A stretch of DNA of 64,000 nucleotides from Paraniabella ginsengisoli (lineage in GTDB: Bacteria > Bacteroidota > Bacteroidia > Chitinophagales > Chitinophagaceae): contig NZ_JAKWBL010000001.1 of the NCBI RefSeq assembly GCF_022513635.1, positions 1,550,001 to 1,614,000 of the forward strand, written 5' to 3'. Positions 33,401 to 43,840 of this stretch are shown one piece after another (the stretch's first letter is position 1; every line of letters starts with the position of its first letter). Below the pieces are notes generated by a model, which worked only from the letters and a program-made list of their open reading frames with translations, did not search any database and was not told the DNA's origin. The translations under genes were made by a program, and so were the position numbers.

Positions 33401-34754
33401 TATAATAAAAGATGAATTAAGTCAGGCCATTACAAGCGATACAAAGTTTAGCGGCTATACAAACAAGTACTCCATTAGTCGTAGCGAGTTTGCTTTTGCC
33501 TGTGGTGTGTGGAATGGGTTTGCAGGTACTGTAAGCGGTATCACATCAAGCGGTTCAATAATCATAAAGCTAATTACTAACGAAGATAATACTCGAAGTA
33601 AACTGTCGGAAGCCGTTAAGCAACTAAGCTGGCAGCAAGTAAAAGCAATGGGCGGTGCGCTATGGGATAAGTACACGGCAAATGCTTGCATGATTACTTA
33701 CGGAGCCGGCGAGGTTGGTTTCGTAGTAGTGTCAGCCTTTATCGGCGCTGCCGAACTTAAAGGTGTATCTACATTTATCAATACGCTTGATAAAATGGAT
33801 GCAGTAGGTCAGGTGATGAACGGGGTGTTTAAGATTTCGGGTAAAGTATTAAAGCCGGTGTTGGGTGCTTCAGGTAAAGGGATAAAGTACGTATTACAAG
33901 AAGGCGTTAACTTTGTTAGAGATAGTAGGCTTGTTGTTAAAGCATCACCTAATTTGTATTGCGGCTTTCCTTTATTCAATATTAAATTTATCAAAAAAGG
34001 TGAGCAGTTTACAGAAAGTGAAATTGCATCCTTAACAACTAAAGTGGACGCAGCTATTGCCCAAGAAGGCGGGCTTGAAAAGCTTCCAGTTGATGAGAAT
34101 GGTAATAAATTGGTTGAGATTGATGTTGAAGGGGAACAGATAACTGCGGTAATAGGAAATGAGGATGGACTGAGTAAGGTTAGTGATGTTGTTAGTGGGG
34201 CGGGGAGTGTGACAGCATTACTTGCCAAATGGGATAATTTGACCATTTCGGAAGCAAAGAGTTTATACAGACAACTGAATAAAACTGAAATCAAAGGAAC
34301 AAAAACAATAGTTTCGCAATCAAGTATTTTAGCTGAAATTGACGCCAGTAATTCATTAGTAAATCCGTATAATTTTGCTCACCCTATTGAGGATATCATT
34401 TTAAATAGCGAATCTATTTTTGTCAGGGTACATAATTCATGGAATCCTAATCGTCCATGGTTAATTTCGATAGAAGAATTTAGAGCGTTTACTTCGCAGG
34501 ATGATATGATTAAGAAATTAGCTTTGCCAATTATTGGCGATGCAGGTAAAGTAGTAAAACCAGTTGAAATATCCATTGTTAAATTACCTGTCGGCACTAA
34601 AATAAGGAAAAGTGTAGCAAGGCCACAGGATTGGCCCGGACAGGGTCATCTGCCTGGCGGAGCGGTGCAGTTTGAAATTAGGGAAACATCTAACATTCGT
34701 AATTCATGGTTTAAACCAATGGGTAAAGTTTCTGATTATTTAAATTATGAGTAG
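30482..34754 (+). CDS. TANFOR-headed polymorphic toxin protein B, frameshifted
   Basis: About 1420 residues when reconstructed. The signal peptide (MIKMLSRLLYILLLFCSVAKA) and head to about residue 515 are nearly identical to protein A in both DNA and protein, including a frameshift at the matching site (near 30835). A second join is needed near 31460, inside a palindromic insertion. The shaft differs: a coiled coil (IEGVKELIDFLKKKAEAVNSA), long alpha-helical parts, then GALWDKYTANACMITYGAGEVGFVVVSAFIGAAELKG, a glycine-rich hydrophobic pre-toxin region. The last 60 residues (LPVGTKIRKSVARPQDWPGQ ... SWFKPMGKVSDYL) are a toxin-like end I cannot assign. The stop overlaps the next gene by 8 bases. 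No T9SS tail is present. Confidence 0.7.
31434..31528. repeat. Two GC-rich palindromes inserted in the head of toxin B
   Basis: CCTCCTCCTTTGGGGAGG with CCGGGAGGGGGC (31434-31468), and CCTCCCCCTTCGGGGGAGG with TCAGGAGGGGGC (31492-31528). Toxin A at the matching site has plain coding sequence plus only a shortened remnant (CTCCCCTTCAGGTGGGGG). They match small palindromic repeats seen between genes in Bacteroidota, here inside a coding frame and translated as Pro/Gly-rich loops. Confidence 0.6.
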
Positions 34755-35181
34755 TATAGCAATAGGTAATAATAAAATTGTCTTTTCAAACGAAACCACA
34801 ATATCACACATTGAAGTATTTAAAAATGCAGTGTGTTTTTCTACTTGCCCTTTAGAGTCTGATTTAGATGATAGTAAAATAGAGACTCATCAAATTTGGA
34901 AAGAACGGTGTAAGAACAATCCAAGTGAATTATTTTGTTATAATAAAGAAGGATTATTAAAATGGAAGTTTTCAGAACAAAATGTAGTTGGTTTTGGGAA
35001 AATCATACCTGAGTTAGAAAAGGAAGAAAATTTTATTACTATAGAACATTATAGGAAATATTTAGAAAAATTTAAAGGAAAAGAATTATTGGAAGTCTAC
35101 GTAGGTAGCTGGCCGTATGATTATAGGTACGTTATTGATGCTAATTCAGGAGAGATTTATGATAAGATGAAAGTGCGGTAA
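34747..35181 (+). CDS. Putative immunity protein for toxin B
   Basis: 144-residue soluble protein (MSSIAIGNNKIVFSNETTIS ...; YVGSWPYDYRYVIDANSGEIYDK). Its ATG lies 8 bases inside the end of toxin B, so the two are translationally coupled. The C-terminal DANSGEIYDK segment is a beta-propeller-like or PQQ-like strand pattern, but it is too short to assign. No signal peptide, so it would act in the cytoplasm, as expected of immunity to an imported toxin. Not split by any frameshift. Function is inferred from position and size. Confidence 0.6.
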   Translation: MSSIAIGNNKIVFSNETTISHIEVFKNAVCFSTCPLESDLDDSKIETHQIWKERCKNNPSELFCYNKEGLLKWKFSEQNVVGFGKIIPELEKEENFITIEHYRKYLEKFKGKELLEVYVGSWPYDYRYVIDANSGEIYDKMKVR

Positions 35182-35186
35182 AAACA

Positions 35187-35645
35187 ATGGGCGGCGCACT
35201 GTGGGATAAGTACACGGCTAATACTTGCATGATTACTTACGGAACCGGCGAGATTGGTTTTGTAGTAGTATCAGCCTTTATTGGCGCTGCCGAAATTAAG
35301 GGTGTATCTACATTTATCAATACGCTTGATAAAATGGATGCAGTAGGTCAGGTAATGAACGGGGTGTTTAGGATTTCGGGCAAGGTATTGAAGCCGGTGT
35401 TAAGTGCTTCTGGTAAAGGGATAAAGTACGTATTGAGAGAAGGTGCTACTTTTGTAAAGCGCATAGAGCTTAGGCCGGGTTCTAATTTGTATTGTGGGTT
35501 TGCTGCGGTAGAAGTAAACCTTAAGAATAAAATAGCTGCGGTTTCTGATAATAATCTTGCAGACAAAGTAAATACTGCTATCGCTGAAGAGGGCGGAGTT
35601 GAAAAACTCCCTGTGGATGAAAGTGGAAACGCCTTAGTTGGGTAA
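35187..35645 (+). pseudogene. Orphan copy of the toxin B pre-toxin region, truncated
   Basis: Repeats 33650-34110 of toxin B with many substitutions (GALWDKYTANTCMITYGTGEIG; KMDAVGQVMNGVFRISGKVLK; EEGGVEKLPVDESGNALVG). It begins just after the immunity-like gene and stops exactly at the next dispersed repeat, which supplies the TAA. There is no start signal, head or toxic end, so it is an orphan cassette relic. Confidence 0.65.
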
Positions 35646-35824
35646 TGTTCCAGATGTGTTGTTTTGCAAACTTTAGATGATTAAGTATCTGATTTTCAAT
35701 AAATATTGTAACTTGATGTTCCTTTTGAAGTAATAGATTAACTTATATTTGTTGTATTTAATCCCAGAAATAATCGGTTTCTGTCAGCAAACTGCAACAA
35801 GTTGTTACAGATGTGTTGGTAGCG
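35643..35824 (+). repeat. ~180-bp dispersed repeat, copy 3
   Basis: Starts TAATGTTCCAGATGTGTTG and ends TTACAGATGTGTTGGTAGCG, matching copies 1 and 2. Here an IS1-like transposase starts 55 bases after the repeat end. That spacer (TTTATGATATTTGCAA ... ATGGAGAACTTGT) also matches copy 1, which suggests the repeat is the left part of that element. Confidence 0.7.
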
Positions 35825-35878
35825 TTTATGATATTTGCAAAGTACTGCTGGTATATGCGAACTTTAAATTCAAAACCT

Positions 35879-36571
35879 ATGGAGAACTTGTCATTAAGTG
35901 ACAGATGTTACACTAACGAACTTGAGTGTTGGTCTTGTAAGTGTGTTACAATAAAATATGGAAGAACCGCATGCGGTGTTCAGAGAAGGCGATGTAAAAG
36001 TTGTGGCAAAACACGTGTAGCTCAATTTCAATATAAAGCCTATAACCCAAACATAAATAATTTAATAATATTGTTAACAAAAGAAGGGATGGGTATTCGC
36101 AGTACAGCCCGGGTGCTGCAAATATCAGCAACTACATTATTAAAAAGACTGGTAAGTATCGCACGTCCATTATCCTGTCCTGTTGTTTATAGAAATAAAA
36201 CCTATGAGCTGGATGAGCTATGTACTTATGTAAAAAAAATCTCGATTGGTATGGATTGTCTATGCGTTAGACCAAACGACTAAGAAAGTTGTCAGTTTCA
36301 CAGTAGGGGCAAGGACTTCACACACTTTAAAGGGTGTTGTAAAAACCTTAATTTTCGCTGATGCAAAAGCCATATATACGGACAGGTTAAAACAGTATGC
36401 TTCGCTAATTCCCTCAAAGGTGCATCAAAAAAGAAATTTGGTACCAATCATATTGAGCGTTATAATCTCTCATTGCGCACCCATTTGAAACGATTGGCAA
36501 GGCGTAGTATTTGTTTTACAAAAAGCCTGAAAATTTTGCAGGCTATTTTGAAAATATATTTTTGGGGTTGA
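35879..36571 (+). pseudogene. IS1-like transposase, decayed or frameshifted
   Basis: About 230 residues over three frames. The N-terminal zinc-finger part has ELECWSCKCV then RRRCKSCGKTR, and a helix-turn-helix (IRSTARVLQISATTLLKRL), as in InsA. The catalytic part shows YELDELCTYV, VYALDQTTKKVVSFTVGARTSHTL (the DDE region) and IYTDRLKQYASLIP, and ends RYNLSLRTHLKRLARRSICFTKS. These are IS1-family marks. One break lies in the A run near 36237 and another near 36427. The breaks resemble those in housekeeping genes here, so the element could be intact. IS ends could not be placed, but the dispersed repeat before it is a candidate left end. Confidence 0.75.
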
Positions 36572-36580
36572 TTGAATATT

Positions 36581-36624
36581 TTAAAGCCCTCCCATTTGAT
36601 GTTCAGATAACAGGAGGGCTTTAA
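36581..36624. terminator. Bidirectional terminator hairpin
   Basis: Perfect 12-bp stem TTAAAGCCCTCC / GGAGGGCTTTAA around a 20-base loop, between the convergent IS1-like gene and the minus-strand lipoprotein gene. Confidence 0.8.
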
Positions 36625-36652
36625 TGTGTAACGGATTAAGTATAATTTGTAT

Positions 36653-37156
36653 CTACTTCTTTCTTTCCAGATGCAGTGTTACTACTGCTTTATTTACTTC
36701 AAAATCGATATCGGTAATACCCATTTCAAGAAGTTTGTCAAGTTCAATGTTTTGATAATTATCTTTTTCATCAAGCTTCAAAATAAGCAGCCCATTTTCA
36801 AGCCTGGCTTTTAATTCGGTTTTTACTCCATCGTCATCTAAGGTTAGAATATTGTTGGTAAACGTGTAATTTACATTGGCGGATGAAGAGCCGATCTGTG
36901 TTTGTAAAACGCCATCGGCAGAAAAGCTGTATGTATAACCTTCATTTTCGTTTCTAAGGGTTGTCAACAGATAATTCGTGAACTTTGCGTCATTGCTGGC
37001 TTTGTTGGTTTGAATGTCTTTGGCAGCAACGTCTTTAAATGTCCAGTTACCCACTATTGTTTCTGTTTTATTTTCGTCTTTATCCTTAGAACAGGAAGGT
37101 AAAATAGATGAAAAAATAATTGCCAGCACTGTCAAAATTTTAAGATGTGATTTCAT
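36653..37156 (-). CDS. Lipocalin-like lipoprotein
   Basis: 167-residue lipoprotein. The signal ends in a lipobox (SSILPSCSKDKDEN), so it is anchored in the membrane with an acidic linker. The mature part begins IVGNWTFKDV and holds beta strands (GYTYSFSADGVLQTQIG, NNILTLDDDGVKTELKARLENGLLILKL), a pattern of lipocalin-like Bacteroidota proteins that bind small molecules or stabilise partners. Last gene of a minus-strand row with the giant protein upstream, 64 bases apart. Precise role unknown. Confidence 0.65.
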   Translation of the reverse strand: MKSHLKILTVLAIIFSSILPSCSKDKDENKTETIVGNWTFKDVAAKDIQTNKASNDAKFTNYLLTTLRNENEGYTYSFSADGVLQTQIGSSSANVNYTFTNNILTLDDDGVKTELKARLENGLLILKLDEKDNYQNIELDKLLEMGITDIDFEVNKAVVTLHLERKK

Positions 37157-37220
37157 ATTATAGTTTTTTGTTTAAAAAGTGATTGAATCGATAAGCTTTA
37201 GCCGTGGTATAAACTGTTTA

Positions 37221-40200
37221 CTATTTTAATTGATTTTCCTTGTTATTAAATATGAAGTTGACCTTGCTGGTAATAAGACCTCCGGGAAGCATGTAATTAT
37301 ACTGTAGTGTGTATAAACCCGGCTTTAATTCAGGAAACGTGCTGCCAATCATTTTCGTTACAAAGGGGCTTTGAAATGCCGGGCTTGCTAAATTATTGAC
37401 ATACATGTTCACCAATTTGTTTTGAAGATCAATAAAATCATTATAATAAGCAATGGACACAGAGTATAGATGAGGTAGTTTACTTTTAATATACTGATCG
37501 TTTACATTTGCCAGCAACCTGCCATAATACGCAGCATTAATTTCCGCACCGTTGCGCACAGGTGGTGTGCCGTTAATGGTCGTATCTCTTTGGAAATTTA
37601 AAGAAGGCACGTGAGGATAAGGTCTGTATATTAAAGGATTTATATCTGATACAAACCATTCGTCAATAGGGACAATAATTGGCTGAACCATTGGCTGATT
37701 AGCTGTTGTACTGACGCCTGTTAAATCCTCGATGCTAAAGCCTTCTGATGGTGCAACATTTGCGTAGAGTACTTTAATAGATGAGGACAAGGAGTCCGGA
37801 GTGGCCTGGATGGTTTTATTTTGCGTCTTATCATTCATCTTTTCGCTGAACGTATTATACATACTGGTCGCAAAATTGTAAGCAAGGAAACTTAGATTTT
37901 GCGCGGCTGCCATAGTGCCCGCTGCTTTATTACTGGCAATCTCAATATTACTACTGTCAGCAGTGATGTTTTCGGTTTGCTGTGTAATATTGTCTATAGC
38001 TCCCGCTTGTTTTATACCAGTGAAATTAAAACTGTAAAGTGTTTCAATTGCTAATTGCGGCAGGTTCAGATCAATGCGTTTATTGCTGCTGTCATAAACA
38101 AAAGAAAGCGTGTGGATCAATTGATCTTTACTAATCACATTCAATGTTTGTTTATAAGATTTGTCACTAAATAGGTAAGCCTGTCCTCGCTTTAATTGTA
38201 CAAACCCTTTATCATATTCTTTCGGGAAAAAATATTTTTGTTCAACAGCCGGATAGGAATATTCAATATTGGTAAGGGGTATAGATTTTGGAGCAGTTCC
38301 GGTAACAAACGAAATTTGTTTTTCTTCCGTTATTTTTTGATTATTCTCATACACCAATGTCCATTGTCCTGCTTTCTTTTCTTCGAACTCAACGACAACC
38401 TTTGCGAGTATTTCGGTGTTAGGAGGAAGGATTTCAGCGCTTTCAAACATTACAGAAGTTTTTCCCTGGTTCCAAGTCAGTTTTCCTGAGATAGCTTTTC
38501 CGCCCTTTGTTGAAAGCGTATATTGCCCCAGTTTAATTCGATAGGTTTTATCACCTGTATCATCTGACATATCAAACTCCTTATCTACAGGCATATTAAA
38601 TACTGCCTGCGGTATCGCAAATACATCCACATTGGTATTTTTATCGGTTGGTGTCATATCAGAAATAATAGCAATGCCATTAATTGGATTACCTCCGTCT
38701 ACCAGCTCGCACTTTTCACCGATCACTACTTTAAACCTGAAGTTTCCTTTCACCAACCCACCTAAAACACTGAAATACCCACCTACATAACCGCGGAACC
38801 ATGCAGGATTAGGTAACATGGCCTGCATCAGGACGGCAGCTCCGGCTTTTATGATTGGAATATTTTTATTAATCTTAAAGATCTTTACGCGAATGCCCAG
38901 TTCTCCCTGAAGATATACGTATGATTGCCCGCTTGCATACCAACCGTTCATGCCAATTGGGCCGCTACGTCCTTTACACTGGGCATCTCCATAATCCTTT
39001 AACATAATGTCAAAGCCTAAACCAGCTTGGAAACTGGCATAAAACATAAGAAAGCGCAGATCCCCTGTATTGATAGAAATGTCGGCACCAAAGGCGAAGC
39101 CCGCGCCGTCATTAAGCGTATTTAGCTCACGCATATAATCTAACTCTTCAAGGCTTACTCCTAAAATATCAGCGACAATAGCTGGCGGTGGAGGTGCATC
39201 AGGTATTTGTTTGCCAGTTACAAAATATCCACCCGCTTCAATGCTTATAGATCCGATACCGATTTTTAAACCCAGACGGTCAGTTGGCGTACCCATATAA
39301 ATGTACCAGTCATCGGGCGCAAAGTGCATAACCGCCCAGCCAGCTCTTCCTTTGCTGGCTCGCCCTTTAATAATTCCTCCGGCTATATTTACATACAGAT
39401 CGAAAGTAGAATGAAGCGTTTGGTTCAGAAAATCATAATTGATGCCCACTAATGCGCCTATGGCACCTTCAGCGGCAATGTCGTCTTCTCCAAGAGAGAA
39501 AGAGTTTGCCAGGTTGTCAAATTTACCGTTAAGGATATTATTTTTAAACGCATTTTCCTTTCCCTTAACGAGTGTGGAAAATTCTTTAAGATTGCTTTTA
39601 AGGCTGCTCATAAGCTTTTCGCCCACATATTTTTGAGATAGTTCATCGGAAGGAAGTATAAAGGCTTTTCCAAAAAAGCCAATATTGGCAAGTCCTCCAG
39701 AAGAGGTAAACATCATTTCCAGGCCAATCTCTCCTTTGCAGAGCTGCTTGGCGGCCACGCTAAAACCTACCCGAGCTCTAAATCCCAGACCCATGTCTGG
39801 ATTTGGAATAAAGCCGATAGCGGTGGGGCAAATGGAATCCGCCACAACCATGGTAGCAGACCGTTCCATATGATAGGAGGCGCCACCACCTAATCCGATA
39901 ATGTTAAATATGCCAATGGGAATGGTGAAGCCAGTGGCCATAGCATCTACATACCAGTAACGAAATATTTCTGTGTCGCCTGCTTGAAGAGGTTTACTGC
40001 CAAAGGCGGCTTTAGCATTTACTTTTACAGCCTTTGTGGCCAGCCCTACTTCCAGGTCAAGCGCCCCTTCAAAGCCAGTCCCCATAATAGGATGGTTGCG
40101 ATTGAAACGGACAAACCCATCGAGTTTGAACTTGTCAAAATTTGCTTTTACGATCAGGTCATTAATTCGAAGCGCCTTATATTGAAATTGAACACCTTGC

Positions 40201-41985
40201 CCTTCGTTAATTATTTCTCCAATAATGTCCATCTTGGAGGCTGCACTTATCTTATTTTCCATGATGTTTACCTTTATACCGAAAGACAAGGCAACATTTT
40301 TGGATTGTATCGAAAGTCCTACATCAAATAATACAATTGGGAAGTTGGATATTTTCGCTGAATCTTTATAGCCAAAATATTTTACCTGAAGGAAAGGAGC
40401 TTCGGTTTGTAATACCAGTTGTTGAAATTCCAATCCTTTAATAGTAGCAATTGGTTTGCCTTCGGTATCTGAATTATTTTCTCTTTTCACTTCTATTCCC
40501 ATGCTACCGTTTAGCACAGCCCTTGGCCGGAACTGGTCATCCTTTACAAAAAGCTCAATATAGCTGTCTGGCGTAATGCGGGCCTTTGCCTGCCAGATAT
40601 CAAAGTTTAGATCACTTTTTGTGATAACACGCATCAGGTATTGATTTCCTTCACTAATAATAGCCTGGTAAGCAAATGAGGAAGACGGTTTTAGGGAACC
40701 AGTTTCACTTTGCTTTGAAATAGGAAGTGCGATGTAGCCTTCAAAGCCTGCAGCTATCAGCCGGTTAGTTCGGATATTTAAAGAAAACCTGTCAACGCTA
40801 AAAGCCCAGCCAGATGCGCTGCCTCTATCAAGTATATTGGTTGCTTCGAAATTGCCACTAATCCCCATATTGTCGATCAACATGTTTTCTGCACTAAAAG
40901 TTATGGGCCGGTTGTTGCCTTCCTTTTGAAACTCTTTGGGTAATGATATTTCTAATTGGGAAACGTAAACACCTTTCCATAAAGCCTCGTTTCCGGGAAC
41001 GAGGTTTTCATAAGCAGTTGGAAACCTTACTTGTGATGAATTCTTGACATCGCTGAAATCAAAAATAGCGTCTTTTACAACGATTGGAAATTTTTCAAGC
41101 CCCCTGATAGCAAAGGGTTGCATTGAAAATTCCGCAATAATATCACTCCAATCTGTTACTACTGTTTTAAACGAACCTCTTACCCTGTTATCAGAAACCG
41201 TATCAGCTATGTTATCGTCATTTACAGGTACCAGCAGGTTTTTAGGAAACAGGACATCTGCCGCTAATCCAATTTCCTCAATACCCTTGCATTCGAACTT
41301 AGCATAGGTGTTGTATAGGTTGTTTGCCGAATAGCGCATATCATTACCGCCCTTAAGTGTTAACAGCAGATTTCCACCGTTAAAAGGTATATTGAAATCT
41401 CCCAGCAATACAAGTTGTGCATCGCCAATGATGCCGCCATCATGCGAAAGTTTAATATTGTCTGCTCCGAAAAATATTTCGTAATTCCGGCCAGTTGTTT
41501 TATCAATCTGTGGCAATTTCACTTTACAGAATACAGTCAATTCGGTGAAAGAGACCGTAAACCTTGCTTTGCTAACGGCTATTGTTACGTCTGTACTACC
41601 AAATTTATGATTAAGCCCTACCGGAAGTTCGGATAAATCATTAGGAGAAATATGGTCTACATACCGGCCTGTGTTCATTACTTCTAACAAGGCGCTCACT
41701 GCCTGGCTGCGTCTTGTTAATATAGAAGTGTCTGTTACATTATGTTTTTTAAATAGCCCGATGTGAATTCCGGTGCAGTTGCTGAAGCATCAAATATTTT
41801 TTTCCTTTAAGCAGTCGATTCAATGCAGCAAAGTCACGGCTATTATTTGCCTTTGTTGGTTCGTTTGTTGGAACTTTGCGAGTGTTATTATTTAAGAGTG
41901 AATCGCTATTATGAGCCCATGCAGCCGAAGCTAAGAGCACGAGTCCTACTAAAAGGAGACTCTCTAATAAAAGTTGGCGCTTCAT
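37221..41985 (-). CDS. Giant beta-rich surface protein, frameshifted
   Basis: About 1590 residues when reconstructed. The N-terminal frame (41749-41985) gives a signal peptide ending LASAAWAHN; it joins the long frame via two lost A bases near 41800 and 41750, reading IFDASATAPEFTSGYLKKHNVTDTS. The body is almost all beta strand: repeated amphipathic strands in the first 700 residues (for example FSVDRFSLNIRTNRLIAAGF, LQVKYFGYKDSAKISNFPIV), a glycine-rich barrel-like middle (FNIIGLGGGASYHM; FLMFYASFQAGLGFDIML), then a bacterial Ig-like segment (IISDMTPTDKNTNVDVF). It has no recognised family and no T9SS tail. It probably sits on or in the outer membrane. A neighbouring barrel and PKD lipoprotein share its direction, suggesting one complex. 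Confidence 0.65.
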
Positions 41986-42014
41986 ACAATAGTATTTAGA
42001 ATTTGTGTGGATTG

Positions 42015-43791
42015 TCATAGTTTAGTCACAGTTATAAACTCATTTTGATAAAGTATAGCTATACCCTGCAGTTGCCGTAAAGTAGGTGCCGCTGCCTGTT
42101 TTATTGTTTTTTTCTGTTGCCAAACGGCACTAAAATTCAGGTTATGTCTTTTTGCGAAATTAGCAGTAGCATTAGCTCTTGCGTTAACAACGGTTACCTT
42201 TGTTTCGCCGTTCTTGCTGGTATTATATCCAACTCCATAATTAGTCCGGAGTACATTTTTTAAAAGAGACTTTGATATATTTATCATGGGCCCCCAGGTG
42301 TTTCCAGAAAGGAGCGTTGCATAGTTATAGGAATAGTTAATACCCGAAGATATATTCAGTCCGTTGGAAGGGAATGATAAAGTATAATTTAGGCTTCCGT
42401 TTACAAAGCGTGTTGCTTCTCCTTTCCTGATAATGTCTGCTTTTCGGTTGGCTGTTTCCATAAAATTTAGGACGACAAACAATTGCTGCGATCTGCTTTT
42501 GCTTTGTTCAAGGGCGTAATTTATATTCAGACCTGCGTTTTGAGAAAGTTGTGTAAAATTCAATGTGTCCAGATTTTCGTAAGGACTGACCTGGTTGATG
42601 GCTTCAAATCCTGTTTGTAAGAAAGTATAGGCTTGCAGGTTCGAATAATTCAGCCCAATGTTAAATTTTTCAGATGGTCTGGCATTAGCAGTAAAGTTGA
42701 GCAAAAGCCTCCGCATATTACTTTGCTTGGTGTTACGTAAATCGTCTCTTTGAAGCCCTGCATTAATATTGGCGCTACCTTTTCCCCCCAGAAATTTTGT
42801 GCGAAATTCATCGTGATATTTTCGAGGTCGTTTGTAAAAAATACCCGCCGAGTGTTCTGTAGCCAGGATCGATTCTTTCGTAATTGACACCAATAACAGA
42901 TTGGGCAAAAACATAATTCAGGCTGGTTCTAAAGGCATGAAAAACCTCGCTTGTTGGATTATTCGTTTTTACAAGACTGCCGAAAACGCCGGCTGATGTA
43001 TTCAGAGAATCACCTTGGTAATGGGTGTTTTTGGTGAGTACGCTTAATCCATATTCTCCGTTTAAGGTTAAACGTTTGAACAGCTTATATCCCAAATCCA
43101 AAGAAACGGCAGTACCCTCCATCGGCGTAACGTTTGCATTGGCAGGTATTTGTATTGAAGGAATACTATTGACAGCATCTTTTGCGTGAAATATTGTTAG
43201 CCCGGCTTTTTTGCCTTGATCATTATATTCTACTTTAGCACCCCAACCCATTCGTTTGTAGGAAGGCTGACCAATACTGTCTTCTTTTATAGCTTTAGAA
43301 AACCGGCCGTACAAGCCCTGAGCCTTCCACGGGCCTTTGTTGTATTCCAATCCCCCTCCCGTATATTGAAATCCGTTGAGGGTGTACGGAGAGAAGGTTG
43401 TGGAGATGTCACCAATATGGGCGGTCCATTCTTTATATTTGGGGTGTAGGGCCAATCTGTTAAACTTAAAATTGGGATTGGTGTAATTTGCTTTCCTGTT
43501 GGAGTAAGAGAAAGTAAATGGCATCGAATATCCTAACAAATTAATACTAAGATTTCCGGTTGCTATCCAGCTAAAAGGCTGCTGCATATTAGATTCGTTG
43601 GCCGGTAATTGTGTAAACACACTGTTTAAAGCAAATCCTCCAGTAAGTTGGAAAGGGTTTTTGAGTTTCTCCTTTACATCTTTTTTTAAAGAACCGAGAT
43701 CGGGAGCAGTGGTATAAGTTTGTGCATGCAAATCACAAAATATGTAAAATAAGCTTTTACAAAACAGTATAGTAAAGAGTATTTTTCTCAT
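42015..43791 (-). CDS. Outer-membrane beta-barrel protein, frameshifted
   Basis: About 592 residues when reconstructed. A signal peptide ends CDLHAQTYTT. Strands of alternating polarity follow all along (FALNSVFTQLPANES; LNLNFSAVW-type turns; INYALEQSKSRSQQLFVVLN), as in outer-membrane barrels. Two lost bases near 42835 (A) and 42790 (G) split it; the restored junction reads LQNDLENITMNFAQNFWGGKG. No plug, TonB box or POTRA domain is seen, so it is not SusC or a typical two-partner secretion pore. The 49-base gap to the PKD gene upstream and the 29-base gap to the giant protein gene downstream suggest an operon. It is a candidate export or anchoring partner. Confidence 0.65.
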
Positions 43792-43840
43792 AAGTTTCCT
43801 AAAAGTTTCAAATCTGCCCGCTGAATTAATCGGGCCCTCA

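Noticed and set aside
35187-35645. Orphan pre-toxin fragment as an independent membrane protein
   Set aside because: It has no start signal or signal peptide, and its sequence matches the internal part of toxin B, so it is a duplicated fragment.
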